Shown here: positions 20,021-29,360 of the stretch, piece by piece
Position numbering within the stretch: position 1 is the first letter of the stretch
Layout of the letters: every line of letters begins with the position of its first letter
From: an uncultured Lachnospiraceae bacterium
GTDB taxonomy: Bacteria; Bacillota; Clostridia; Lachnospirales; Lachnospiraceae
Assembly: GCA_947629865.1 (NCBI GenBank)
Contig: CANRFJ010000001.1
Location: 1 to 64,000, forward strand
Direction of reading: 5' to 3'
Length of the DNA: 64,000 bases
The notes under the pieces: generated by a model
Told to the model about the DNA's origin: nothing
The model's database searches: none
The model's input: only the letters and a program-made list of their open reading frames with translations
Position numbers and translations under genes: made by a program

Positions 20021-20147
20021 GGGCTATATAGCCCCGCATAATATCCTTGCAAAAAATATGCGCCTGTGGTATTCTGTATTTTGAGCGGTATTCATAGGAA
20101 ACTGCATCAGATGATAATGTGTTATCACTGAGTTCGGAGGTGATGAC

Positions 20148-20996
20148 ATGGATATTGGAATTATCGGCGCAGGGAAGGTCGGCTGTTCTGTGGGGAAATA
20201 CCTGAAGGAGCGGGGCTGTCCGGTGGCCGGATATGTAAGTAAAACGAAAAAAAGCGTGGATTCTGCCGCGACTTTTACAGGAACAAAAGCCTTTGGCTCC
20301 CTGGAGGAGCTGGTGGCGGCCAGCGGGATTATTTTCATCACGACGCCGGACGATGTTATTTCTTCGGTGTGGAAACGGCTGGCCGGACAATCAATTCAGG
20401 GAAAAATAATATGCCATTTCAGTGGCTCATTGTCATCCGTTGTTTTTTCTGATATGGACAGAACCGGAGCTTCCGGCTGTTCCATTCATCCTATGTATGC
20501 GTTCAACGACAAATTCACAGCTTATCAGAAACTGAATCAGGTGTATTTTACGATAGAAGGGCAGGAACCGGCCGTGGCAGCCATGAGGGCGCTGTGGGAA
20601 GGGCTGGGAAATCCCGTCTGTGTCATTGCGCCGGACAGGAAGGCGCGGTATCACGCGGCGGCTGCCATGGTGAGCAATATGATGACCGGTCTCTATCAGA
20701 TGGGAGTCGATATGCTGGCCGACTGCGGGTTTGAGAGAGAAGCGGCGCGCAGGCTGGTGGAGCCCCTTGTGCGGGGCAACATGGAAGCGGTGGCGGCGTC
20801 CTCGCCGGAGCAGTCGCTGACCGGCCCCATTGAGAGAAATGACGTGGAGACAGTCCGCAGACATCTGACAGTGTTACGGGAAGATGAAAGACAGGTGTAT
20901 GTGAGTCTGGGACGGAAGCTGGTGGAGATAGCCGGACGTAAAAATCCGGACAGGGATTACACCGAACTATTAAAATGTTTTCAGGAGGTATCATGA
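20148..20996 (+). CDS. panG: Rossmann/DUF2520 protein, probable PanG-type ketopantoate reductase
   Basis: [39 protein letters not shown]...SIHPMYAF; overlaps panB start. Confidence 0.7.
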   Translation: MDIGIIGAGKVGCSVGKYLKERGCPVAGYVSKTKKSVDSAATFTGTKAFGSLEELVAASGIIFITTPDDVISSVWKRLAGQSIQGKIICHFSGSLSSVVFSDMDRTGASGCSIHPMYAFNDKFTAYQKLNQVYFTIEGQEPAVAAMRALWEGLGNPVCVIAPDRKARYHAAAAMVSNMMTGLYQMGVDMLADCGFEREAARRLVEPLVRGNMEAVAASSPEQSLTGPIERNDVETVRRHLTVLREDERQVYVSLGRKLVEIAGRKNPDRDYTELLKCFQEVS

Positions 20997-21823
20997 TGAA
21001 AAATACAGTTCTCACATTCCGGCAGGCGAAGGAAAAGGGTGAAAAACTTACTATGCTGACGGCGTATGACTATTCCACGGCCAAATTGCTGGACGAGGCG
21101 GGGGTAAACAGTATTCTGGTGGGTGACTCCCTGGGGAATGTGATTCTGGGATACGAGGATACAATATCTGTCACCATGGAGGATATGATCCACCACGGGG
21201 CGGCTGTGGCAAGAGGAGCCGAAAATGCGCTGGTGATAATCGATATGCCCTTCATGTCTTATCAGACGTCGGTTTATGATGCGGTGGTAAATGCGGGGCG
21301 GCTGATGAAGGAGGGCCGCGCAGGAGCGGTAAAACTGGAGGGAGGACAGGAAGTCTGTCCGCAGATCCAGGCCATTGTCGCGGCGGGTATTCCCGTGTGC
21401 GCCCATCTGGGGCTGACGCCCCAGTCCATTCATGCCTTTGGCGGGCATCGGGTACAGGGCCGGACGGAGGAGGCGGCCAGAAAACTTCTGAAGGACGCCA
21501 GAGCGGTGGAGGAGGCCGGCGCCTTTGCGGTGGTGCTGGAATGTGTGCCGGAGAAACTGGCGAATCTGGTAACAGAGAGTGTCAAGATTCCAACGATTGG
21601 AATCGGTGCGGGAAACGGCTGCGACGGCCAGGTGTTGGTCTATCAGGATATGCTGGGAATGTTTTCAGACTTCACGCCGAAGTTTGTCAGGCGGTATGCC
21701 GAACTGGGCGAGGAGATGAAGGAGGCGTTTCGGGCGTACATAGCAGATGTGGAGAGCGGCGCGTTTCCATCGGAGGAACACAGCTATCAGATCGATGATG
21801 ATATTATAGAAAAATTATATTAG
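20993..21823 (+). CDS. panB: 3-methyl-2-oxobutanoate hydroxymethyltransferase
   Basis: [56 protein letters not shown]. Confidence 0.97.
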   Translation: MMKNTVLTFRQAKEKGEKLTMLTAYDYSTAKLLDEAGVNSILVGDSLGNVILGYEDTISVTMEDMIHHGAAVARGAENALVIIDMPFMSYQTSVYDAVVNAGRLMKEGRAGAVKLEGGQEVCPQIQAIVAAGIPVCAHLGLTPQSIHAFGGHRVQGRTEEAARKLLKDARAVEEAGAFAVVLECVPEKLANLVTESVKIPTIGIGAGNGCDGQVLVYQDMLGMFSDFTPKFVRRYAELGEEMKEAFRAYIADVESGAFPSEEHSYQIDDDIIEKLY

Positions 21824-21841
21824 GAAATGGTGGAGGACGAG

Positions 21842-22690
21842 ATGGAAATTGTATCAACAGTAGATGAGGTGAGGGAGCGGGTGAGAAAATGGCGCGGAGA
21901 GGGCCTGAGCATTGGCCTGGTGCCTACCATGGGCTACCTGCACGAAGGTCATAAGAGCCTGATCGATAAGGCGGTCGAGCAGAACGACCGGGTGATTGTC
22001 AGCGTGTTTGTCAATCCGATCCAGTTTGGCCCCACAGAGGATCTGGCCACCTATCCGAGGGACTTGGACAGAGATGCGGCGGTCTGTGAAAATGCCGGCG
22101 CGGATTTGATCTTTCACCCGAATAAAGAAGAAATGTATTTTGACGATTTCTGCACTTATGTGGATATGGAACACCTGACGGAGGGCCTCTGTGGAAAAAC
22201 CAGGCCGACGCATTTCCGCGGAGTGTGCACGGTGGTGAGCAAACTGTTCCACATCGCAGAGCCGGACAGGGCGTATTTTGGGCAGAAGGACGCCCAGCAG
22301 TTAGCGGTCATACGCCGTATGGTAAGGGATCTGAATTTTAATCTGGAAATCGTGGGCTGCCCGATCGTGAGGGAGGACGACGGCCTGGCAAAGAGCTCGC
22401 GCAATACCTACCTGTCCCCGCAGGAGAGGGAGGCGGCCGTGGTTCTGAGCAGGGCGCTTTACCGCGGAGAGGAGCTATTGAGAGCCGGAGAGACAGACGC
22501 CGCCAGGGTGACGGCTGCCGTCCGGGAGATACTGGAGGCGGAGCCGCTGGCAAAGGTGGACTATGTAGAGGCAGTGGATTTTGACAATCTCCAGCCGGTG
22601 GAAAAGGTGACGGGCACGCTCTTGCTGGCCATTGCCGTCTACATTGGAAAGACGAGACTGATTGACAATATAATCTACGGAAAGGACTAA
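21842..22690 (+). CDS. panC: Pantoate-beta-alanine ligase
   Basis: VPTMGYLHEGHKSLI, VSVFVNPIQFGPTEDLATYPRD, YFGQKDAQQLAVIRRMV. Confidence 0.97.
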   Translation: MEIVSTVDEVRERVRKWRGEGLSIGLVPTMGYLHEGHKSLIDKAVEQNDRVIVSVFVNPIQFGPTEDLATYPRDLDRDAAVCENAGADLIFHPNKEEMYFDDFCTYVDMEHLTEGLCGKTRPTHFRGVCTVVSKLFHIAEPDRAYFGQKDAQQLAVIRRMVRDLNFNLEIVGCPIVREDDGLAKSSRNTYLSPQEREAAVVLSRALYRGEELLRAGETDAARVTAAVREILEAEPLAKVDYVEAVDFDNLQPVEKVTGTLLLAIAVYIGKTRLIDNIIYGKD

Positions 22691-22693
22691 GAT

Positions 22694-23077
22694 ATGACGA
22701 TTCAGATGTTAAAAGGGAAAATTCATCGGGCCGTTGTGGTGCAGGCGGAGTTGGACTATGTGGGGAGCATCACGATTGATCCGGTTCTCATGGAGGCCGC
22801 GGGAATCCTGGAATATGAAAAAGTACAGGTGGTGGACATTGAGAACGGAAACCGTTTTGAGACCTACACGATAGCCGGAGAACCGGACAGCGGTATGGTC
22901 TGCCTGAATGGGGCGGCCGCCCGCATGGTTCAGGTGCGCGACCACATTATCATCATGAGTTACTGCGACATGACTCCGGAGGAGGCACAGAAGCATCGTC
23001 CCCGAGTTGTATTTGTAGATGAAAAAAATCAGATTGAGCGCATTGCCAGTTATGAAAAGCATGGCCGGATTTCGTAG
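22694..23077 (+). CDS. panD: Aspartate 1-decarboxylase
   Basis: [27 protein letters not shown] cleavage site; [19 protein letters not shown]. Confidence 0.95.
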   Translation: MTIQMLKGKIHRAVVVQAELDYVGSITIDPVLMEAAGILEYEKVQVVDIENGNRFETYTIAGEPDSGMVCLNGAAARMVQVRDHIIIMSYCDMTPEEAQKHRPRVVFVDEKNQIERIASYEKHGRIS

Positions 23078-23095
23078 AGAGGAGGCAGAGGGAAG

Positions 23096-24298
23096 ATGAA
23101 AGATGCTATATTGGAGGGAAAGACAGTAATACTGGGAGTGAGCGGAAGCATTGCGGCCTATAAGATTGCCAATCTCACCAGTATGCTGACCAAGCGGGGC
23201 TGTGACGTGCATGTGCTGATGACAAAAAACGCCACAAAATTTATCAATCCGATAACCTTCGAGACACTGACCGGACACAAATGTCTGGTAGATACCTTCG
23301 ACCGGAATTTTGAATTTAACATAGAGCATGTGGCATTGGGCAAGAGAGCAGATGTGGTGCTGGTGGCTCCGGCCTCAGCCAATATTATCTCCAAAATGGC
23401 AAATGGCCTGGCGGACGATATGCTCTCCACTACAATCCTTGCCTGCACATGCAGGAAGCTGGTGGCTCCGGCCATGAATACCAATATGTATGAGAATCCC
23501 ATTGTGCAGGACAATCTGCAAAAACTACGGAATTTCGGCATGGAGATAATCGAGCCGGAGACAGGACAGCTGGCCTGTAAAGATGTGGGCAAAGGGAAAA
23601 TGGCCTCGGAGGACGTCCTTCTGGAGTATATTCTCCGCGAGATCCAGTTTGAAAAGGACATGATTGGGAAAAAGGTGCTTGTGACAGCGGGCGCCACAAG
23701 AGAGGCATTAGATCCCGTGCGCTATATTACCAACCACTCCAGCGGAAAGATGGGCTATGCCCTGGCCAACGTGGCTATGCGCCGGGGGGCGGAGGTGACG
23801 CTGGTGAGCGGCGTCACGAACCTGAAGCCGCCGATTGGCGTCCGGTTGATTCAGGTAGTCAGCGCCAAAGAGATGTTTGAGGCTATCAAGCCGCTGGCAA
23901 AAGAACAGGATATCATCATTAAGGCGGCTGCCGTGGCCGATTACACGCCGGACTTTGTTGAGCCGGAAAAGATAAAAAAGCACGCGGAAAAACTTGAATT
24001 GTCCCTGGGACGCACGACTGACATTCTGGCCTGGCTCGGAGAGAACCGGAGAGAGGGCCAGTTCATCTGCGGATTTTCCATGGAGACGGAAAATATAGAA
24101 GAAAATTCCAAAGAAAAGTTGAAGAAGAAACGCGCCGATATGATGGTCGCCAACAATCTGCGAGTCGAGGGAGCGGGCTTTGGTTTTGACACAAATGTAG
24201 TCACCCTTATCATGAAGGAGGGAATCATCGAACTGCCGCTGATGAGAAAGGAAGAAGTGGCGACAAATATCCTTGATGTAATCAACCACAGCATTTAA
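23096..24298 (+). CDS. coaBC: Bifunctional phosphopantothenoylcysteine decarboxylase/phosphopantothenate-cysteine ligase
   Basis: LGVSGSIAAYKIANLTSMLTK, APAMNTNMYENP, VTAGATREALDPVRYITNHSSGKMGYALA. Confidence 0.96.
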   Translation: MKDAILEGKTVILGVSGSIAAYKIANLTSMLTKRGCDVHVLMTKNATKFINPITFETLTGHKCLVDTFDRNFEFNIEHVALGKRADVVLVAPASANIISKMANGLADDMLSTTILACTCRKLVAPAMNTNMYENPIVQDNLQKLRNFGMEIIEPETGQLACKDVGKGKMASEDVLLEYILREIQFEKDMIGKKVLVTAGATREALDPVRYITNHSSGKMGYALANVAMRRGAEVTLVSGVTNLKPPIGVRLIQVVSAKEMFEAIKPLAKEQDIIIKAAAVADYTPDFVEPEKIKKHAEKLELSLGRTTDILAWLGENRREGQFICGFSMETENIEENSKEKLKKKRADMMVANNLRVEGAGFGFDTNVVTLIMKEGIIELPLMRKEEVATNILDVINHSI

Positions 24299-24370
24299 AA
24301 AAGCGGGCAGAAAATAGCGTCAAAGGATATGTATAAAATCCCCAAAATTCCATATACTGTATATAGTGCA

Positions 24371-24399
24371 TTGACAAATACTACAGGATATGGTATAAT
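24371..24399 (+). promoter_or_regulatory. Sigma-A promoter of veg
   Basis: TTGACA-N17-TATAAT. Confidence 0.85.
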
Positions 24400-24451
24400 T
24401 TAGAAAAATTTTGCAATATATCGTGGTATTTGGAAACGGAGGGATTTTATA

Positions 24452-24691
24452 ATGACAAACGCCAATGTGGGTAATGTCCGGCGTGCAGTTGCCAGGCATG
24501 TGGGAAGCAAAGTAGTTGTCCGCAGTAATCTGGGAAGACATAAGTACGACGTGACGGAAGGAATCATTACCGAGATATATCCCTGCATTTTCCTAGTGCA
24601 GGTGAGAAACGAGGCGGAGGATAGTTTTCAGACCGTTTCCTACAGTTATACAGATGTGATTACAAAAGACGTGCAGTTGACATTGTGTTAG
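24452..24691 (+). CDS. veg: Veg family protein
   Basis: VGSKVVVRSNLGRHKYDVTEGIITEIYPCIFLVQV. Confidence 0.88.
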   Translation: MTNANVGNVRRAVARHVGSKVVVRSNLGRHKYDVTEGIITEIYPCIFLVQVRNEAEDSFQTVSYSYTDVITKDVQLTLC

Positions 24692-24698
24692 AGAATGG

Positions 24699-24736
24699 CT
24701 GCCGCCCATTTATAATGGGCGGCATTTTTTTTGTTA
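24699..24736 (+). terminator. Terminator after veg
   Basis: GCCGCCCATTTATAATGGGCGGC ATTTTTTTT. Confidence 0.9.
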
Positions 24737-24762
24737 TAACAGGGGAAAAGTCCAGGGAAAGA

Positions 24763-24804
24763 TTATCTGTGCATTTGCAGATAAATGTGGTAGAATGATA
24801 TAAT
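24763..24804 (+). promoter_or_regulatory. Candidate promoter with operator-like dyad upstream of the ART gene
   Basis: TTATCTG-N8-CAGATAA (24763-24784) overlapping TTGCAG-N18-TATAAT (24775-24804). Confidence 0.5.
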
Positions 24805-24863
24805 AAGTGAGTAAAAACACATTTATGCTGCAAAACATGTTTGTTTAGGAGGGCTTGAAAATA

Positions 24864-25517
24864 ATGGAAAAACTAATACTCTATCACGGGACTCCTGACA
24901 AAATCGTTGTGCCGACCTTTGGCCTGGGAGATGATAAACACGATTACGGGAGAGGATTTTACCTTACCGAGAGTGTTGAACTTGCAAAGGAATGGGCAGT
25001 TTGCCGACCAAATGAGGACAATGGCTGGGTTCACAAATATGAACTGGATACGGACGGATTGAAAATTCTTGATTTTCAGGAGAAGAATGTCCTTTGTTGG
25101 CTGGCCGAACTTATGAAACACAGAGACGCTGCGGATACTAAGCGCTATAGAATGTTGGCTCAGAAATTCATTGAAAAGTACGGTTTAGATACAAGTAAAT
25201 ATGATGTCATAAAAGGTTGGAGAGCCAATGCGTCTTACTTTTATATTGCAAAAGAGTTTGTCAGAGATAATATAGATGTTGATATTCTTGAAGAACTTTT
25301 GCTATTAGGCGGTTTGGGAATACAATACTGCATTAAATCCAGGCTTGCGTATTCAAAACTGCATGAGGTTCAAGGTGAATTATCCGTTGTGAAGTATGAT
25401 GAATTTAATGAGAAGTATAATTCACGGGATGTTGCGGCAAGACAGAAGATGAGAGACCTGGTGAACTCTGACGCCAACAAAGTAACAAATGTGTTCAGTG
25501 CGCTTTTTGAGAGGTGA
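24864..25517 (+). CDS. DUF3990-type putative ADP-ribosyltransferase
   Basis: LILYHGTPDKIVVPTFGLGDDKHDYGRGFYLTESVELAKEWA, ART-like H-G / Y / motif pattern. Confidence 0.75.
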   Translation: MEKLILYHGTPDKIVVPTFGLGDDKHDYGRGFYLTESVELAKEWAVCRPNEDNGWVHKYELDTDGLKILDFQEKNVLCWLAELMKHRDAADTKRYRMLAQKFIEKYGLDTSKYDVIKGWRANASYFYIAKEFVRDNIDVDILEELLLLGGLGIQYCIKSRLAYSKLHEVQGELSVVKYDEFNEKYNSRDVAARQKMRDLVNSDANKVTNVFSALFER

Positions 25518-25522
25518 GAATA

Positions 25523-25939
25523 ATGCAGGCTTATTCAGATGTTTATTTGGACGATGTGGTAGAGAGTCAGGGAAAGCTCTTTGATTTTGTGGCACAATCT
25601 TTTCCTGGTATGGATACGGTGGACTTTATTAAAGCCTATATGACGAGCAAAACGCGCAAGTGTATTGATGAAGCGAAAGCCTATGTGATTACTATGAACG
25701 CTGAGGAATTGTGGAACTATTTTTGTGAGACCGAAGGATATAAGCTGAAGGAAGGGAAAGCACTGGAGGGATTTCTTCCTGATTGGGTTGGCGAGTTTTA
25801 TGCTTACTATCAATGGTTTTATAATATGCCGAGTTCGGAAGTAATAGAAAAGGTGCCGATTGATTTTCTGGCGAAGGCATATTTTGGTCTCCACGACCTG
25901 GAATTGGAATTGGCAGTAAAAAAAGTTGGTGAGCTTTAA
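25523..25939 (+). CDS. Hypothetical protein (partner of ART/NADAR)
   Basis: Complete ORF with GAGAGGTGAG RBS, 5 nt after ART stop; stop overlaps next start by 1 nt. Confidence 0.7.
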   Translation: MQAYSDVYLDDVVESQGKLFDFVAQSFPGMDTVDFIKAYMTSKTRKCIDEAKAYVITMNAEELWNYFCETEGYKLKEGKALEGFLPDWVGEFYAYYQWFYNMPSSEVIEKVPIDFLAKAYFGLHDLELELAVKKVGEL

Positions 25940-26412
25940 TGCAAATAGTATGTTTTCATAACCCCGACGAAGAAAATGGCTATTTGAGTAACTGGTATCC
26001 TTCGGAGTTTGTGGTTGATAGTGTCTCGTTTTCTTCGATGGAGCAGTATATCATGTATAAAAAAGCTGTTTGCTTTGAGGATAGAAATATATCTGCTCAA
26101 ATAATGGAAACGGAAGATGTTGCGCAGATTAAAGCGCTTGGGCGTCTTGTGGCTGGCTATGATGACAATTATTGGAATGGAATAAGGCAGATAGTTGCCT
26201 ATCAGGGGCTTTTAGAGAAGTTTAGGCAAAACACAGAACTGAAAGATAAGTTATTGAGCACGGGGAGTTCTACTTTGGCTGAGTGTGCTGTAAAAGACAG
26301 AATTTGGGGCATTGGATTGTCAATGAAAAACCCAGATAGATTTGAAAAAGCGAAGTGGAAGGGACAAAATTTGCTTGGGTATACGCTGATGGAAGTTCGA
26401 AATAGCTTGTAA
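25939..26412 (+). CDS. NADAR (YbiA-like) family protein
   Basis: GYLSNWYPSEFVVDSVSFSSMEQYIMYKKAVCF, WNGIRQIVAYQGLLEKFRQNTELKDKLLSTGSSTLAECAVKDRIWGIGL, GQNLLGYTLMEVR. Confidence 0.9.
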   Translation: MQIVCFHNPDEENGYLSNWYPSEFVVDSVSFSSMEQYIMYKKAVCFEDRNISAQIMETEDVAQIKALGRLVAGYDDNYWNGIRQIVAYQGLLEKFRQNTELKDKLLSTGSSTLAECAVKDRIWGIGLSMKNPDRFEKAKWKGQNLLGYTLMEVRNSL

Positions 26413-26488
26413 AAGCCGGCAAAACATATTTGTGTGATAAAATGAAAGGAAGTAATCGATGATAGCAATGATGAGGAGATGACGCAAA

Positions 26489-26839
26489 ATGGCAGATATA
26501 TTAGAGCGTGAACAAATTAATGTTATTACAAAAGAAATTGTGGATGAAGTGATACATCTTTTGCAAAAAAATGTATATAAAATTGTGTTGTATGGTTCTT
26601 ATGCCAGAGGAGATTTTACCGAAGAATCCGATATTGATATTTTGATTTTGTTAAATTGCAGCAAGGAACAGGTTATGATGTATCGGAAGCAAGTCAGTCG
26701 TTTGTCTAGCAGAATAGGTTTAAAGAATGATATAGAAATCTCTCTTTTGCTTAGGGATAAAGAAACGTTTGAACGGGGAAAAGACATTCTCCCATTTTAT
26801 AAGAATATAAAACAGGAGGGAATTGAGATATATGGATGA
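26489..26839 (+). CDS. MNT-type nucleotidyltransferase (MntA-like antitoxin)
   Basis: VLYGSYARGDFTEESDIDILIL (GSx10DxD). Confidence 0.9.
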   Translation: MADILEREQINVITKEIVDEVIHLLQKNVYKIVLYGSYARGDFTEESDIDILILLNCSKEQVMMYRKQVSRLSSRIGLKNDIEISLLLRDKETFERGKDILPFYKNIKQEGIEIYG

Positions 26840-27233
26840 TGAATTGCGAAATTTGTCAAAGTATCGAATTGAACAGGCAAAAAGATGTATTCGTTCAGCA
26901 AAGATTCTGGCGGATGATGAGGATTATAAGGGTTCGGCCAATCGTTCTTATTATGCTATTTTTCATTGTATGCGAAGTGTTCTTGCGCTGGAAGGAAAAG
27001 ATTTTTCTAAGCATTCTGCAGTTTCGGCATATTTTAGGAAAGAATATGTTAAAACAGGAATTTTTGACGTGGAGATGTCGGATATAATAAAAGAGGCATT
27101 TGATGTTCGAAGTGACAGCGATTATGATGATTATTATTTGATTTCAAAAGAAGAAGTACTGGAACAGATAAAAAATGCACAAATATTTTTTGAACAGACA
27201 AATAAATATCTTGAAGAAAGACTAAAAGAATGA
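26832..27233 (+). CDS. HEPN domain protein (HepT-like toxin)
   Basis: ANRSYYAIFHCMRSVL (R-x6-H); RSDSDYDDYY; overlaps MNT gene by 8 nt. Confidence 0.88.
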   Translation: MDDELRNLSKYRIEQAKRCIRSAKILADDEDYKGSANRSYYAIFHCMRSVLALEGKDFSKHSAVSAYFRKEYVKTGIFDVEMSDIIKEAFDVRSDSDYDDYYLISKEEVLEQIKNAQIFFEQTNKYLEERLKE

Positions 27234-27302
27234 ATATTTCAACTAGAAAATATCAAAAAATCTATGCGTAAAAGATGTCTGTGTGGATAAAAGGAGTTTG
27301 TT

Positions 27303-27920
27303 ATGGCATTAGACAATAAACTGGGCATCACCGATTCATCGGAGCTTGCCCGTGTAGAAGAAAAGATAAGCAAAACAAAGGCTTTAGAACTTTTTGAAAC
27401 GGGATTGCTCGATACTTTTGAGGTTGGAACGTTTGATGGCCTGGCGAAAATTCACAAATATCTGTTTGATGAAATTTATGACTCTGCCGGAAAGATTCGT
27501 ACAGTTAATATTGTAAAGGGAGGGTTTCGTTTTGCCCCGTTAATGTACCTTGAAGCAGCTCTCGCCAATATTGAGAAAATGCCGCAGTCTGATTTTGATG
27601 AGATTGTGGAAAAATATATTGAGATGAATGTTGCCCACCCGTTCCGGGAAGGCAATGGACGCAGTGCAAGAATTTGGCTCGATGCTATTTTCAAGAAGGA
27701 ACTGAAAATGGTGGTTGACTGGAGCAAGATTGATAAAGAAGATTATCTGCTTGCTATGGAAAGAAGTCCTATCAAAGATATTGAAATCAAAGTTCTTCTC
27801 AAATCGGCGCTCACGGATAAGATTAACGATCGCGAAGTGTATATGAAGGGCATTGACGCAAGCTACCGCTATGAAGGGTATGATGTATACAGGACGGAGA
27901 CCATCAAAGACAATGACTGA
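27303..27920 (+). CDS. Fic-domain protein adenylyltransferase, class III-like
   Basis: HPFREGNGRSARIW Fic motif and C-terminal SYRYEG matching (S/T)xxxE(G/N) inhibitory motif. Confidence 0.92.
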   Translation: MALDNKLGITDSSELARVEEKISKTKALELFETGLLDTFEVGTFDGLAKIHKYLFDEIYDSAGKIRTVNIVKGGFRFAPLMYLEAALANIEKMPQSDFDEIVEKYIEMNVAHPFREGNGRSARIWLDAIFKKELKMVVDWSKIDKEDYLLAMERSPIKDIEIKVLLKSALTDKINDREVYMKGIDASYRYEGYDVYRTETIKDND

Positions 27921-27952
27921 ATTATAATGGTGACGTCAAATAGAATTGCAGG

Positions 27953-28005
27953 TACCCCCTCCCGCAACAAATCTGTTCCGTTGCAGGAGGGGGCCTGTTT
28001 TATTT
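27953..28005. terminator. Terminator between convergent genes
   Basis: CCCCCTCCCGCAAC ... GTTGCAGGAGGGGG CCTGTTTTATTT. Confidence 0.85.
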
Positions 28006-29160
28006 ATTATTCAACGCCTGCAGCTCATACAGGGTAGTAACCCCCAGATCGTTGTAAATGGGGGAGTACTCACTGCCCTTCCCCGGTGATTTGTAGCCCA
28101 TGTAGTACAGGTTCTTCTTGTCGCCGGTAAATGTCTGCGTCAGTGTGCTGTCCGTGTATTTGTTGTGCGAAAAGACAAAGGGCTGCTGCACGCCACGGAA
28201 GTTTACGCAGAGAGCGCTCTTTTTGAAAGAGTTGTCAGAGCAGTTGACATTTTTCCAGTTAATCATAAAGATGCCGGTGTTTTTCATGTTGGTAAAGGTG
28301 TTGTTGCGGATTGTGATATTCTCGTGATAGCAGTTTTCCGCCCATTTCCCGTTCACCATGCGCTGGGAGTATTTGTGGGTGCCAATGCCCCTCTGGAGGT
28401 TGGTGAACTGGCAGTTCTCAATGAGGACATTCTGGTTCGGCGTCCGGTCAAGGCTGCTCCAGTATATGCCCAGGCCTCCGGTGAGGGGATCGGGGGTGTC
28501 CAGATTGATGGCCTCTTTCGTATAAGGCGATTTTTTCGCCACGCCGGAGAATCGGCAGTTGCTCACTGTCAGATTTTTTGTGGCGTCAACCTCCAGAAAA
28601 TGGCCGACGTTCATGTGCAGAAAGCGTATGCCGCGGATCTCCACATTCTGGCAGTGGGCGGCGAGAATGGCCTTGGCCTCCTTGATATATTTCAGATCGA
28701 TTGTCACTTTTCCCGAACCGATGAATTTTACATTTTTGGCGCAGTCGTATCCGTATGCCTTTTTCTTCTTGGAGCGCCCGATTCGGGAATCCACCACATG
28801 GAAAATGGATTCAGCCGGCTTAAAGCGGGCCTTTCCGGTCTTATTCAGCTTCACTATCTTAACGCCGTTTTTGAATTTGATTGTGACGTTGGAGGGGACG
28901 AACAGGGTGCTGGAAATCTTGTATGTGCCCTTTTTCAGTGTCAGCACGCCGCCGCCCTTTTTCTCGATTTTTTCGAGATAAGTCCGCAGGACAAAATACT
29001 GTTTCGTGTATTTGTTAAAGTCCTGGCTGTTGCGGTATCCTTTTTTTATCGTTGTCTTCGGGCCGACGGTAAAATTTTTCTTCGCCTGTGCGACGCCTCC
29101 AAAGAGCAGAGGAGAACACAGTAAAAGAAATAAAAAAACAGTGGTAATAGTTTTCTTCAT
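28000..29160 (-). CDS. Secreted right-handed beta-helix protein
   Basis: Signal peptide; repeated N-V/I-x-I-x-N type turns (NLTVSNCRFSGV, NVLIENCQFTNL, NITIRNNTFTNM, NVNCSDNSF). Confidence 0.75.
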   Translation of the reverse strand: MKKTITTVFLFLLLCSPLLFGGVAQAKKNFTVGPKTTIKKGYRNSQDFNKYTKQYFVLRTYLEKIEKKGGGVLTLKKGTYKISSTLFVPSNVTIKFKNGVKIVKLNKTGKARFKPAESIFHVVDSRIGRSKKKKAYGYDCAKNVKFIGSGKVTIDLKYIKEAKAILAAHCQNVEIRGIRFLHMNVGHFLEVDATKNLTVSNCRFSGVAKKSPYTKEAINLDTPDPLTGGLGIYWSSLDRTPNQNVLIENCQFTNLQRGIGTHKYSQRMVNGKWAENCYHENITIRNNTFTNMKNTGIFMINWKNVNCSDNSFKKSALCVNFRGVQQPFVFSHNKYTDSTLTQTFTGDKKNLYYMGYKSPGKGSEYSPIYNDLGVTTLYELQALNNK

Positions 29161-29360
29161 ATTATGCAAGTCCTTTCTTTGTCATAAAAATATAACCCAT
29201 TATAGCACAGATTCCGTTTTTGCGCGACAGAAAAATAAATGGTAAAAATGGAAAAACGGTTCTTTTTTGGGAAAAGACGGAATATATACACTAGTGTAAA
29301 CGGCGGTGTCCGGAGCGCAAAAGCCGCCGATGGGTAAAAAAAGACAAGGGGGCAACAGGA

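Noticed and set aside
20020-20035. Perfect palindrome GGGGCTATATAGCCCC right after a stop codon
   Set aside because: No T-run; could be a weak terminator or processing hairpin but nothing else supports it.
29287-29298. Palindrome TACACTAGTGTA upstream of the sipL-like gene, CopY/BlaI-box-like
   Set aside because: Only 12 bp, not repeated at the window's BlaI-like promoters; could be chance or part of a sporulation promoter.
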